In this document: in pieces, positions 1 through 8,905 of the stretch
How positions within the stretch are numbered: the stretch's first letter is position 1
Layout of the letters: each line of letters starts with the position of its first letter
From: Paraburkholderia bryophila
GTDB taxonomy: Bacteria > Pseudomonadota > Gammaproteobacteria > Burkholderiales > Burkholderiaceae
Length of the DNA stretch: 64,000 nucleotides
Direction: 5' to 3'
Assembly (NCBI RefSeq): GCF_003269035.1
Contig: NZ_QLTK01000026.1
Coordinates: forward strand, 42,529-106,528
Translations under genes and position numbers: made by a program
The notes under the pieces: generated by a model
Database searches by the model: none
Seen by the model: the letters and a program-made list of their open reading frames with translations, nothing else
Told to the model about the DNA's origin: nothing

Positions 1-1262
1 AGATCGCCGGCCTGACGTTCGGCGCGCATTTCACGGAAGGTTTCGCGCTCGGCACGATCGGCTACGCGCTTGCCGCGATGAATCGCCAGATGCCGCTCGA
101 CGCTTTCTGGATGGGCATGATCGGCAGTTCCGCGCTGATGGGGATTTTCTTCGGCAGCCTGGTGTTCGGCTGGTTGTCGGATCGGTTGGGACGTCAGAAG
201 ATTTTCCTGCTGAGTTTCCTGATCATCACCGTGGCCGCGTTTGCGCAGTTCTACGTGCGCTCGCCGGCTGAATTGTGTTTGCTGCGCGTGTTGATCGGCT
301 TCGGCATGGGCGGCGATTTCGCGGTGGGGCATGCGATTCTCGCGGAATTCTCGCCGCGCAAACACCGTGGCACCTTGCTCGGCTCGTTCAGCGTGGTGTG
401 GACGATCGGCTATGTGGTGGCGAACGTGCTCGGCATGCATTACGCCGATGCGTCGCCCGATGCCTGGCGGTGGCTGCTTGCCTCCGCGGGCGTTCCCGCG
501 TTGATCGTGCTGGTGCTGCGCATGGGCACGCCTGAATCGCCGCGCTGGTTGCATGGCAAAGGACGCGTCGCGGAAGCCCGCGCGGTTCTGCTCAAGCATT
601 TCGGCGCCCACGTCACGCTCGACGGCGGCCACGACGAACATGGTCAGACGGCCGGCGGCTTCGCCCGTCTGTTCAGAAAAGACCTGATTCGCCGGACGAT
701 CTTCAATTGCGCGTTTTTTGTGTGCCTCGTGATTCCCTATTTCGCGATCTACACGTTCCTGCCGACCATCCTGAAGGCGATTCATTTAAACAACGACTCG
801 AGCGCGGATTTCCTGTTGAACGGATTTCTCGTGCTCGGTGCGCTGATCGGTATCTGGCTAACGATCAAGCTGCCGCGCCGGGTGTTCCTGATCGGATCGT
901 TCGCGGTGACGTGTTTGTCGCTGATCGCGTTGAGCGTGCTGCCGGAGTCGGCGGCGATGGGCATGATCGTCGCGTTCGCGATCTTTACGCTGACGATGTC
1001 GGCGTTCTCGAATCTGGTCGGCGTGTTTCCGCCGGAATGCTTTCCCACCGAGGTGCGCGCGTGCGGCGTGGGCCTCGCGATCGCGTGTAGCCGGCTGGGT
1101 TCGGCAGTCGGCACGTTCTTGCTGCCGCTGGGCATCGCTCACCTGGGGTTTCACGCCACGATGACGGTGTTGGCGGCGGTTCTGCTGATCGGCATGGTGG
1201 TGTCGATCGCGTGGGCGCCTGAGACAAAACATCTCACGTTGAACGAAGCCAGCGGCGCCTAG
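1..1262 (+). CDS. MFS transporter, 5' truncated by the window edge
   Basis: Inner-membrane secondary transporter of the major facilitator superfamily. The reading frame is open from base 3 through to the stop at 1262, so the true start lies upstream of the window; the first internal Met is at 78. Seen in the sequence: the loop 2-3 signature GWLSDRLGRQ, the PESPRWL motif typical of the sugar/organic acid porter branch after TM6, and PTEVRACGVG near the matching loop 8-9 position, with many hydrophobic segments throughout. The C-terminal end after TM12 is short. The substrate cannot be told from this sequence; aromatic acid, sialate-type or sugar transport are all possible. The gene is followed by a strong terminator and is not in an operon with the fimbrial genes. 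Confidence 0.85.
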   Translation, partial: IAGLTFGAHFTEGFALGTIGYALAAMNRQMPLDAFWMGMIGSSALMGIFFGSLVFGWLSDRLGRQKIFLLSFLIITVAAFAQFYVRSPAELCLLRVLIGFGMGGDFAVGHAILAEFSPRKHRGTLLGSFSVVWTIGYVVANVLGMHYADASPDAWRWLLASAGVPALIVLVLRMGTPESPRWLHGKGRVAEARAVLLKHFGAHVTLDGGHDEHGQTAGGFARLFRKDLIRRTIFNCAFFVCLVIPYFAIYTFLPTILKAIHLNNDSSADFLLNGFLVLGALIGIWLTIKLPRRVFLIGSFAVTCLSLIALSVLPESAAMGMIVAFAIFTLTMSAFSNLVGVFPPECFPTEVRACGVGLAIACSRLGSAVGTFLLPLGIAHLGFHATMTVLAAVLLIGMVVSIAWAPETKHLTLNEASGA

Positions 1263-1281
1263 CTCGCTGTACCGCTGAACG

Positions 1282-1316
1282 AACCCGCCGCCTCGGCAAC
1301 GATGCGGCGGGTTTTT
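1282..1316 (+). terminator. Rho-independent terminator after the MFS gene
   Basis: A 10-bp perfect stem (1282-1291 with 1304-1313, GC-rich core) and a 12-base loop are followed by a run of five T. It lies 20 bp after the MFS stop codon and separates that gene from the fimbrial operon. Confidence 0.85.
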
Positions 1317-1394
1317 CCATTTGCGGCGCGAACATTCGACGGGGGACGCCTCGCCGGAAACGCTTCGGGTGCTGCATATTGCCATCTCAATTAA

Positions 1395-1437
1395 TAGGAA
1401 TTGTCCTAGATGTTCAAGAGATTCGACATCCTAATAT
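1395..1437 (+). promoter_or_regulatory. Candidate fimbrial promoter with response-regulator-type box
   Basis: The 14-bp dyad TAGGAATTGTCCTA (1395-1408) has inward-facing TAGGA/TCCTA arms and resembles the boxes bound by NarL/FixJ-family regulators such as RcsB and BvgA. A -10-like TAATAT lies at 1432-1437. Counting 17 bp upstream puts the -35 at 1409-1414, where there is no good hexamer, and the box directly abuts it. That geometry suits an activator-dependent promoter. The fimbrial subunit starts 52 bp after the -10. The identity of the regulator is inference. Confidence 0.45.
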
Positions 1438-1488
1438 TTCTTCGCGCCTGAACGACAGGCCACTTTTCAACCTTCCGGAGCAGAAAAT

Positions 1489-2046
1489 ATGAAAGCAATC
1501 CTCCCGTTCCTGGCGATCGCAACCAGCGGTCTGCTGGGCCTCGCCTCGTTCAGCGCGCAGGCCGCGGACGGCACGATCGCCATTACCGGCACGGTGTCGG
1601 AGAGCACGTGCTCGATCAACGGCGCGGCATCGGGCACCTCGGCCGACAAGTCGATCACGTTGCCGCCGGTGTCGGCCGGTTCGCTGTCGACGGCTGGCAC
1701 TGTCGGTGGTACGTCGGGTCCGAGCGACCTGGCACTGACGCTGAGCGGCTGCACGGGCACCGCCACCAAGGCGATTGCCCGCTTCGAAAACGGCCCTACC
1801 GTCGACCAGGGCAACGGATACCTCAACAACTCCGGTACGGCGACGAAAGTGCAGGTGCGTTTGCTGAACGCGCAGATGCAACCGATCAACATCACGACGA
1901 ATTCGAACAATGACATCACGGCAAACGCGACGACGATCAGCGGCGGTAACGCGAGCCTGACCTATTTCGCGCAGTACTACTCGATGGGTAAGGCGACGGC
2001 CGGCACCGTCAGCACGTCGGTGCAATACACGATGCAGTATCAGTAA
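1489..2046 (+). CDS. Type 1-like major fimbrial subunit
   Basis: Secreted pilin of the chaperone-usher pathway, 185 aa, assembled at the cell surface by donor-strand exchange. Residues 1-25 form a Sec signal peptide with cleavage expected after AQA. The mature N-terminus (DGTIAITGTV) has the alternating hydrophobic pattern of a donor strand. Cys41 and Cys88 are spaced like the conserved pilin disulfide, and the protein ends in a beta strand with a penultimate-type Tyr (YTMQYQ) used for chaperone recognition. The ATG has a clear GGAG ribosome site 9 bases upstream. It is the first gene of a three-gene operon, separated from the chaperone by an intra-operon terminator. Family is clear; the receptor or role (adhesion, biofilm) is not. 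Confidence 0.9.
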   Translation: MKAILPFLAIATSGLLGLASFSAQAADGTIAITGTVSESTCSINGAASGTSADKSITLPPVSAGSLSTAGTVGGTSGPSDLALTLSGCTGTATKAIARFENGPTVDQGNGYLNNSGTATKVQVRLLNAQMQPINITTNSNNDITANATTISGGNASLTYFAQYYSMGKATAGTVSTSVQYTMQYQ

Positions 2047-2057
2047 GCAAAAAGCCG

Positions 2058-2088
2058 AAGGCGTTCGTCGATGCGAACGCCTTTTTTT
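2058..2088 (+). terminator. Intra-operon terminator/attenuator after the pilin gene
   Basis: A 10-bp perfect stem (2058-2067 with 2074-2083), a 6-base loop and a run of seven T sit between the pilin stop and the chaperone start. Such elements let the major subunit be made in excess of chaperone and usher while some transcripts read through. Confidence 0.85.
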
Positions 2089-2124
2089 GCGGCAATTTTC
2101 AAGAATGTTTTTAAAGGTGCTCTG

Positions 2125-2868
2125 ATGACGTTGCTCGGAAAAATCACGATGGGAATCGGCTTTGTTTGCGCGCTGCTTGCCGGTAGCGCACAGGCCAGCG
2201 TGACGATCAGCGGCACGCGCGTGGTGTATCCGCTGGAGCAACGCGAGGTCACGGTCAAGCTGGACAACGACAGCCGCGGCCCGTCGCTGGTTCAGGTATG
2301 GATGGACGACGGCGATCCGGACGCGAAGCCTGGCGAAATCAAGGTGCCGTTTGTCATCACGCCGCCGATCTTCCGGATGGACCCGAAGAGAGCGCAGACG
2401 CTGCGCATGATGTATGGCGGCGAAGCGTTGCCGCAGGATCGTGAATCGATCTACTGGCTCAACGTACTCGACATTCCGCCGAAAGCCGATAGCGTCCCGG
2501 ACGTCAACTCGCTGCAACTGGCGTATCGCACGCGCATCAAGGTCTTTGTGCGCCCGGCCAGATTGCCGGGCAATCCCGAGGACGCTCCGGCGCAATTGAC
2601 CTGGAAAATCGCCGCGTCGCCGGATGGCAACGACCAGGCGGTCAGCGTCACGAATCCGACGCCTTACTACGTGTCGTTCAGCGAGGTCGGTGTGGAAAGC
2701 AACGGGCATGTCTTCAGGAACGAACAGGGCGGCATGGTGGCGCCGCGTGCGTCGGTGGTTTTGCCGATCGCAAAGATGAATGCCGTGGGCGCAGGCGCCA
2801 AGGTTCGCTACACCGTGATCAACGACTACGGCGGCGCCCTCGACGGCGACGCGTCGCTCGGTCGATAG
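2125..2868 (+). CDS. Periplasmic fimbrial chaperone (PapD family)
   Basis: Immunoglobulin-fold chaperone that binds pilin subunits in the periplasm and hands them to the usher. From the ATG at 2125 it is 247 aa with a signal peptide ending SAQA. The body carries the PapD family pattern: TRVVYPLEQREVTVKL near the start (strand A/B), FVITPPIFRMDP and the conserved proline-rich IYWLNVLDIPP stretch, then RTRIKVFVRP. The C-terminal domain is present. The longer frame from 2071 starts inside the terminator hairpin, so 2125 is preferred; an ATG at 2149 would also give a signal peptide. It lies downstream of the pilin and upstream of the usher, as in most fimbrial operons. Confidence 0.9.
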   Translation: MTLLGKITMGIGFVCALLAGSAQASVTISGTRVVYPLEQREVTVKLDNDSRGPSLVQVWMDDGDPDAKPGEIKVPFVITPPIFRMDPKRAQTLRMMYGGEALPQDRESIYWLNVLDIPPKADSVPDVNSLQLAYRTRIKVFVRPARLPGNPEDAPAQLTWKIAASPDGNDQAVSVTNPTPYYVSFSEVGVESNGHVFRNEQGGMVAPRASVVLPIAKMNAVGAGAKVRYTVINDYGGALDGDASLGR

Positions 2869-2998
2869 GCCGCAGCCGTTTGCCGGCCGGGCGGCCGCCT
2901 CCGTCCGAAGTCCAACTTTTTTCAAGTGTGTGGTGCGTTGCGTCGGCATCGGGACAACGCACGTCGGTCAGTCGCGGACATGGGAAGTCAGTCAGATC

Positions 2999-5707
2999 AT
3001 GAAACTCGTACCGGGTCATCCTTCGCAAGCTCGCGCCAGCGCGTTCACGGGTCCGTTCGACCGGTACCCTGTCGCCGCCGTGGTCATGTCGGTTTTCGCG
3101 GTGTTAGGCGATGTCCGGTCGGCGAGCGCGAGTGCATCCGAGGCCAATAATGCGGACGCGGCTGTCCAGTTCGATACGACGTTTCTGCGGATCGACTCGA
3201 CTCAAGACGTGGACCTCGCCCGATTCGCACGCGGCAATACGGTATCGGCGGGGGTGTATTCGGTCGACATCTGGGTCAACGATATTCGGGTGGCGCGTCA
3301 GGATCTGCGCTTTGTCGCGGCACGGGAAGGACAAAGCGCTCGCGCCTGTTTGAGCCGTCAGATGCTGGAAACGCTGGGTGTCGACTTTGCGCGGATCGGG
3401 GTCAACAAGGATGCGAAGGCTGCTGGCCACCTCGCGTCCGGTTCGCCTGCCGTCCAATCCGGGGTCCAGCAGTCCGCAGGAAGCAGCGTCGCCTTCGGCG
3501 AATGCGTCGATCTCGCCGCGTTCGTGCCGGAGTCGTCGACCGACTTTGACTTTTCGGAGCAGAAGTTGACGCTGAGCGTGCCGCAGAAATACATGCGCAA
3601 CGCCGCGCGCGGCCACGTGCCGCCGGACATGTGGCAAACCGGCGTCAACGCGGGCTTTGTCAGCTACAACGCGAATACGTACCACACCACCGGCTCGGGC
3701 ATGGAATCGACGCAGAGCTATCTCGGGCTGAATGCCGGCGTGAATATCGGCGCCTGGCATGTGCGCCATCAATCGTCCGTTTCGCAGCAAAGCGGCGAGG
3801 CCACGCATTTCGCCAACGTCGCGACCTATGTGCAGCACGACGTGGCCGCATTGAAATCGCAGGTGGTGGTGGGCGACGGTTACACGACGGGCGATGTATT
3901 CGACAGCGTGCAGTTCCGCGGCGTGCAGCTCGCCACCGACGACCGCATGTTGCCCGAATCGCTGCGTGGCTATGCGCCGGTGGTGCGCGGCACGGCGCAA
4001 ACGAATGCGCGCGTGGCGATCCGCCAGAACGGACAGGTGATCTATGAAACCACCGTGTCGCCAGGTCCGTTCGAAATCAACGACCTGTACGCGACCGGCT
4101 ACGGCGGCAATCTCGACGTGACGGTAACCGAGGCCGACGGTCGCACCCGGCGTTTCACGGTACCGTATGCCGCCGTCGCGCAGTCCTTGCGGCCGGGCAC
4201 GACGCGCTTCTCGGCGACGCTCGGTCAATTGCGCAACGCAACGCTCGACACGAAGCCGAACTTTGCGCAGTTCACGCTGCAACGCGGTCTCACGAACGCG
4301 GTGACGGCCTATGGCGGCGGCGTCGCGGCGAACGGATACATGGCGGCCGATATCGGCGCGGCGTTCAATACGCAGTTCGGCGCGTTTTCAGCCGACGTGA
4401 CTGCCGCGCAGACGCAGGTGCCGAATCAAAGCGCGCTGCGCGGCGCCAGCTTACGCATCGGCTACAGCAAGTTCATCGATCCGACCAACACGAATATCTC
4501 CGTGGCGGCTTACCGTTACTCGACTGCGGGCTTCATGAATCTGGCGGATGCCGCGGCCGCACGCGACCTCGCCATGCACGGCGGCGAGATCGATTCGGTT
4601 TATCGGCAGCGCAACCGTGTTCAGCTGTCCGTGAGCCAGAACTTCGAGAACTACGGCTCGGTGTTTCTGAGCGCGTCGGCCCAGCAGTACTGGAATCGCG
4701 ACGGCAGCGATACGTTCTATCAGGCCGGCTACACCAACCGCTACAAATACGGAAACTACAGCGTGACCGCTGGACGCACCCGCAACGCCAACGGCTCGAT
4801 GTCGAACCAGTACATGGTCAGCGCCACTATGCCGCTCGGGCACCGCCGGCACGCTCCGTTGCTGTCGACCAACCTGTCGAGCGCGTCGGGCAGCACGAAC
4901 CTGCAGGCCAACCTCAGCGGTTCGCTGGGCGAGGCTAATCAGTACTCGTATAACGCATATGGCACCTATGGCACGTCGAGCAGCGGTAACGGCGGCAGCC
5001 GCGCCAGCTCCGCCAATGCGGGTGCGAGCGGCACGTACCGCGCGCCGTATGCACAGATGACGGCGTCCGCGAGCTCGGGTTCGCAGTCGAGCCAGGTGTC
5101 GGCGGGTATCAGCGGCTCGGTCGTCGTGCATCCGGGCGGCGTGACGCTGTCGCAAACCGTGGGCGACACCTTCGGCATCGTCGAAGCGCCGGGCGCGGCG
5201 GGCGCGAAGGTGACCAGTGCTCCGGGCGTCGAGCTCGACTGGCGTGGTTATGCGGTGGTGCCCTATCTCACGCCATACGGCATGAATACCGTCGACATCG
5301 ACCCGAAGGGCACCTCGACCGATGTCGAGTTCGAATCGACGTCGGAGCAGGCCGTGCCGCGTCTCGGGTCGGTGGTGATGCTCAGGTACAGGACCGTCAC
5401 CGGCCGTGCCGCGCTGATTCGCGCGCCGCGACTGGGCAACGAGGCGCTGCCGTTCGGCGCCGATGTGGTGGATGGCAAGGGCCGCACCGTGGGCGTCGTG
5501 GCGCAGGACAGCCGGATTTTTGCCCGTGGCCTCGACGATCAGGGCGCGCTGTTTGTGAAATGGGGCGCCGCGGTGCCGGAAGAATGCCGGATCGACTATG
5601 TGATGCCGAAGAAGACGGATCAGGCGGGCACAGCCTATACGTCGGTGGAGGCGCACTGCCTTTCCGACGTTCAAACGGCCCTGCGCGCGGCGAAATCCGC
5701 CGACTAG
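2999..5707 (+). CDS. Outer-membrane fimbrial usher (FimD/PapC family)
   Basis: Outer-membrane beta-barrel pore through which the pilus is assembled, about 902 aa. The start at ATG 2999 gives a signal-like hydrophobic stretch around residues 24-42; the frame is open back to a GTG at 2930. An N-terminal chaperone-binding domain (FDTTFLR and the ECVDLAAFVP region) precedes the barrel, which includes FEINDLYATGYGGNLDVTVTEADG before the plug region. The long middle is rich in Tyr, Ser and Asn, as expected of alternating strands. The C-terminus has PFGADVVDG and the conserved Cys pair (EECRIDYVMP, EAHC). It follows the chaperone by 130 bp. No tip adhesin gene follows; the next gene is prfC. Confidence 0.92.
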   Translation: MKLVPGHPSQARASAFTGPFDRYPVAAVVMSVFAVLGDVRSASASASEANNADAAVQFDTTFLRIDSTQDVDLARFARGNTVSAGVYSVDIWVNDIRVARQDLRFVAAREGQSARACLSRQMLETLGVDFARIGVNKDAKAAGHLASGSPAVQSGVQQSAGSSVAFGECVDLAAFVPESSTDFDFSEQKLTLSVPQKYMRNAARGHVPPDMWQTGVNAGFVSYNANTYHTTGSGMESTQSYLGLNAGVNIGAWHVRHQSSVSQQSGEATHFANVATYVQHDVAALKSQVVVGDGYTTGDVFDSVQFRGVQLATDDRMLPESLRGYAPVVRGTAQTNARVAIRQNGQVIYETTVSPGPFEINDLYATGYGGNLDVTVTEADGRTRRFTVPYAAVAQSLRPGTTRFSATLGQLRNATLDTKPNFAQFTLQRGLTNAVTAYGGGVAANGYMAADIGAAFNTQFGAFSADVTAAQTQVPNQSALRGASLRIGYSKFIDPTNTNISVAAYRYSTAGFMNLADAAAARDLAMHGGEIDSVYRQRNRVQLSVSQNFENYGSVFLSASAQQYWNRDGSDTFYQAGYTNRYKYGNYSVTAGRTRNANGSMSNQYMVSATMPLGHRRHAPLLSTNLSSASGSTNLQANLSGSLGEANQYSYNAYGTYGTSSSGNGGSRASSANAGASGTYRAPYAQMTASASSGSQSSQVSAGISGSVVVHPGGVTLSQTVGDTFGIVEAPGAAGAKVTSAPGVELDWRGYAVVPYLTPYGMNTVDIDPKGTSTDVEFESTSEQAVPRLGSVVMLRYRTVTGRAALIRAPRLGNEALPFGADVVDGKGRTVGVVAQDSRIFARGLDDQGALFVKWGAAVPEECRIDYVMPKKTDQAGTAYTSVEAHCLSDVQTALRAAKSAD

Positions 5708-5975
5708 CAGAGCCGCTGCCTGTCGGCCCGGCACGCCCTTTCCCTCCTTCCGCCCCCATGACGTGTATCATTCGTTCCCTGCGCTGTTCTGCGCTGGCGA
5801 TTCCCGGATTGTCGAACGTTCGTTCGTGACCTGTTTCCGACGCGGTCGAGTTGCCACTGTGACGCGGGCCCCGGCCCAACTCCCGCAGCTCGACGCCGCC
5901 GCGCATGGCGTGGCACGCCGGTCGCCACAAGCCGCCGGGAACCGCCCGAACCCCTATCCGTGACCGCCAGACCCG

Positions 5976-7577
5976 ATGTCAGTCTCCGAACTCAAACGCC
6001 GCCGCACGTTCGCGGTTATTTCCCACCCGGACGCGGGTAAAACCACGCTCACCGAAAAACTGCTGCTGTTCTCGGGCGCGATTCAGATCGCCGGTACCGT
6101 GAAGGGCCGCAAGAGCAATCGCTACGCGACGTCCGACTGGATGGAAATCGAAAAGCAGCGGGGCATTTCGGTCGCCAGTTCGGTGATGCAGTTCGAGTAC
6201 GGCGACGCCGTCATCAACCTGCTCGACACGCCGGGCCACGAAGACTTCTCCGAAGACACATACCGCGTGTTGACCGCGGTCGACGCCGCCGTGATGGTGA
6301 TCGACGGCGCCAACGGTGTCGAAGCGCAAACGCTCAAGCTGCTCGAAGTCTGCCGCAGCCGCAAGACGCCGATCGTCACCTTCATCAACAAGCTCGACCG
6401 CGAAGTGCGCGAGCCGCTCGAACTGCTCGACGAAATCGAACAGCATCTGGGTGTGGCGGCTGTGCCGTTCACCTGGCCGATCGGCATGGGCAAGGATTTC
6501 CAGGGCGTCTACGACATTCAGCGCGATCAGGTGCGCTTGTTCCGCGCCGGGCAGGATAAGGCGGGCGGCGAGGTCGAAACGCTGCAGGCGCTGAGCAACG
6601 AAGAGGGCGAACGCCGCTTCGGCCATAGCTGGGTGAAGGCGAAGGAAGAAATCGACCTGATCACCGGCGCATCGCCCGATTTCGACCGCGAGCAATTTCT
6701 CGCCGGTCAGCAATCGCCCGTGCTGTTCGGCTCGGCGATCAACAACTTCGGTGTGAAGGAAATTCTCGACGCGCTGGTCGATCTGGCGCCGCCGCCGTCC
6801 ATGCGTATGACCGTGCAGCGTCCGGTTCTGCCGGACGAACCGAAGTTCACCGGCGTCGTGTTCAAGGTTCAGGCGAACATGGATCTGGCGCACCGCGACC
6901 GCGTGGCGTTTATCCGCGTGTGTTCGGGGCACTTCGAACGCGGCATGGCCGTCAAGGTGACGCGTACCAACAAGACGTTCCGCGCCAACAACGTGGTGAC
7001 GTTCCTGTCGCAACGTCGTGAGACGGTGAGCGAGGCGTATCCGGGCGACATCATCGGTATTCCGAATCACGGCACGCTGAGTCTCGGCGATACGTTGACC
7101 GAAGGCGAGATGCTGCAATTCGTCGGCCTGCCGTTCTTCGCGCCGGAAATTTTCCAGACGGTGGAAGTGGTCGACCCGATGCGCGCCAAGCAGCTCGGCG
7201 AAGCGCTGAAGCAGCTCGGCGAAGAAGGCGCGATTCAGGTGTTCCGTCCGGAAGTCGGCGGCCTGATGATTCTCGGCGCGGTCGGGCAACTGCAGTTCGA
7301 AGTGGTGTCGCACCGGCTGTCGACCGAATACAAGGTCGACGTGCGGATGGCGCCGGCACGCTACCGGATGTCGCGCTGGGTGACCTGCGACGACGCCGCC
7401 GAATTGCGTCGTTTCACCGATTCCTACGCGGCGCGGATCGCGCTCGACGCGTCGGATGCGCCGACGTATCTCGCATCGCACGTGTCCGAGATCGAAGTCG
7501 CGCAGAAGGCGTGGCCGAAGATCGTGTTCAACGAGTTGCGCGAGCATTCGGGCGCGCCGTTCAAGAAGACGATGTAA
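5976..7577 (+). CDS. prfC: Peptide chain release factor 3
   Basis: Cytoplasmic GTPase (RF3, 533 aa) that recycles RF1/RF2 from the ribosome after peptide release. The G1 motif HPDAGKTT is at residues 17-24; DTPGHEDF (G3) and NKLD (G4) follow, and the second domain contains the FKVQANMD region. The C-terminal EF-G domain III-like part ends in KKTM. Length and motif order match RF3 rather than EF-G, TypA or LepA. The gene stands alone: 268 bp separate it from the usher, with no gene recognised there, and it is followed by a long perfect palindromic terminator facing the convergent LysR gene. Confidence 0.97.
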   Translation: MSVSELKRRRTFAVISHPDAGKTTLTEKLLLFSGAIQIAGTVKGRKSNRYATSDWMEIEKQRGISVASSVMQFEYGDAVINLLDTPGHEDFSEDTYRVLTAVDAAVMVIDGANGVEAQTLKLLEVCRSRKTPIVTFINKLDREVREPLELLDEIEQHLGVAAVPFTWPIGMGKDFQGVYDIQRDQVRLFRAGQDKAGGEVETLQALSNEEGERRFGHSWVKAKEEIDLITGASPDFDREQFLAGQQSPVLFGSAINNFGVKEILDALVDLAPPPSMRMTVQRPVLPDEPKFTGVVFKVQANMDLAHRDRVAFIRVCSGHFERGMAVKVTRTNKTFRANNVVTFLSQRRETVSEAYPGDIIGIPNHGTLSLGDTLTEGEMLQFVGLPFFAPEIFQTVEVVDPMRAKQLGEALKQLGEEGAIQVFRPEVGGLMILGAVGQLQFEVVSHRLSTEYKVDVRMAPARYRMSRWVTCDDAAELRRFTDSYAARIALDASDAPTYLASHVSEIEVAQKAWPKIVFNELREHSGAPFKKTM

Positions 7578-7620
7578 CGAAGTACACGTCGCGAGCGCCG
7601 GATGCGCTCGCAGCATCGGA

Positions 7621-7648
7621 AAAAACCACGTCGATCGACGTGGTTTTT
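7621..7648. terminator. Bidirectional terminator between prfC and the LysR gene
   Basis: A 28-bp perfect palindrome with A and T runs at its two ends (arms 7621-7634 and 7635-7648, T run to 7650) lies between two convergent genes. It can end transcripts from both sides. Confidence 0.9.
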
Positions 7649-7669
7649 TTATTCCGCAAGCACCGCGCT

Positions 7670-8539
7670 TCACTCCATCTTCAAGCCTTCTTCCCGCATC
7701 CACCCCGCAAACGCCTGCACATGCTCGAGCCCGGCATGACGTTGCGCCACATCCAACCAATACCCGAATGGCCCCGCCACCTCGATCTCGGAGAACTGCG
7801 CGAGACTCTTGTCCGCGAGTTCGTCGACGATCATGTTCCGGTCGACGATCGCCAACCCCGCGCCTTTGCGCGCGGCACGAATCGCCTGTTCGAGCGTCGA
7901 GAACTCGATGCCGTTTTCCGCGTAGCGCGCGGGCAAACCGGCTTTGGCCAACCAGTTCGGCCATAGATCCAGGCGGGCGTCGTTATGCAGCACATGGAGC
8001 GCCGGCATCTGTCCGAGCAGTTGATCGAGCGGTTGCCCAAGCAGACGCGGTGCGCCGACCAGTACGTGACGCTCGATCATCAGCAATTCGGAATGGGCAT
8101 CGGGCAGGGCCTGGCGGCCGAAGCGGATGTTGCAATGACAGTCGGCGGTGGGCTCGGTACGGATCGACAGCTCGACGTCGGGCAGTTCCACCGCGAGCGA
8201 CCCGAGCCGCGGCGAAAACCATTGCGTCGCGAACGTGGGCGGCACGGCGACCACCAGGCGGCGCCGTCCCTTCGCCGCGGTGATTTGCCGGAAACCGCGC
8301 TCGATGGTGTCGAACGCCTCGGACAGGCACGGCAGGAACTGCAACCCGGCGGGTGTCAGCCGGATGCCCTTGTGATCGCGCTCGAACAGTTTCGCGCCCA
8401 GCGATTCCTCGAGCAGTTTGATCTGCCGGCTCACCGCGCCTTGCGTCACGCACAGCGCTGTGGCCGCGCGATTGAAGCTCATATGGCGGGCCGTTTCTTC
8501 GAAGAAGCGCAACGCGATCAACGAGGGCAAGCGTCGCAT
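7670..8539 (-). CDS. LysR-type transcriptional regulator (GcvA-like)
   Basis: DNA-binding regulator of 289 aa. The N-terminal winged helix-turn-helix (residues about 6-65, ALRFFEETARHMSFNRAATA then VTQGAVSRQIKLLEE) matches the GcvA branch of the family, and FERDHKGIRLTPAG follows. The remainder is a substrate-binding-like effector domain (from about residue 92). The target is unknown. The divergent neighbour across 366 bp is the Pat-like gene, which is the usual place for a LysR target, but nothing else links them. A second in-frame start a few codons upstream exists in another frame only; 8539 is the natural ATG. Confidence 0.92.
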   Translation of the reverse strand: MRRLPSLIALRFFEETARHMSFNRAATALCVTQGAVSRQIKLLEESLGAKLFERDHKGIRLTPAGLQFLPCLSEAFDTIERGFRQITAAKGRRRLVVAVPPTFATQWFSPRLGSLAVELPDVELSIRTEPTADCHCNIRFGRQALPDAHSELLMIERHVLVGAPRLLGQPLDQLLGQMPALHVLHNDARLDLWPNWLAKAGLPARYAENGIEFSTLEQAIRAARKGAGLAIVDRNMIVDELADKSLAQFSEIEVAGPFGYWLDVAQRHAGLEHVQAFAGWMREEGLKME

Positions 8540-8905
8540 ACATCACCTTCTATTTCTTTAGTCATGCGGTGCCGGCGGGTCAGGATGCGAGCCGCACCGC
8601 GGAATGGATGGCCGTACTGCGTACTGACCGCGCGTTGTCTCCCACGCGCCGCGCGAGCCGTGTCGGCTTGCGTCTTTATTCAAGCATGCCGGTTGGCATC
8701 GCTTCGGATTGTCGCATTGACGCTGGAAATTGTGCTTGGAGCGTCCGAAAAAATTCCGTGGCATGAAGATGAACATCAAGCGGAATCCGCAAGTTGTCGC
8801 GCAAGCGCTCGCGCCGCGCCGCGCAAGCGCCCGACTTCGCCTATCCTGACGAAGACGCGCATCCGGCGATCGAGCCGCCGCGCCTTCCCACTCTACGGAG
8901 CGCCC
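8540..8905. other. Intergenic region between divergent LysR and Pat-like genes
   Basis: No convincing gene is seen in these 366 bp. Long open frames here are GC-driven extensions of the downstream gene. It should hold the promoters of both divergent genes, but no strong -35/-10 pair or clear LysR T-N11-A dyad was picked out by eye. A 28-codon frame from 8763 lacks a ribosome site and is not called. Confidence 0.5.

Noticed and set aside
1414..2949. A 511-codon minus-strand frame opposite the fimbrial pilin and chaperone genes
   Set aside because: Arg/His-rich shadow of well-supported plus-strand genes, with no domain or start signal.
5758..5829. A 23-codon frame between the usher and prfC genes
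   Set aside because: Too short, no ribosome site, no supporting context.
8763..8849. A 28-codon frame starting MKMNIKRNP upstream of the Pat-like gene
   Set aside because: No ribosome site, Arg/Ala-rich composition, no sign of a leader peptide.
7985..8905. A 5' extension of the Pat-like frame through the LysR gene
   Set aside because: It runs antisense to the LysR gene, shows no domain and has no ribosome site; GTG 8906 has one.
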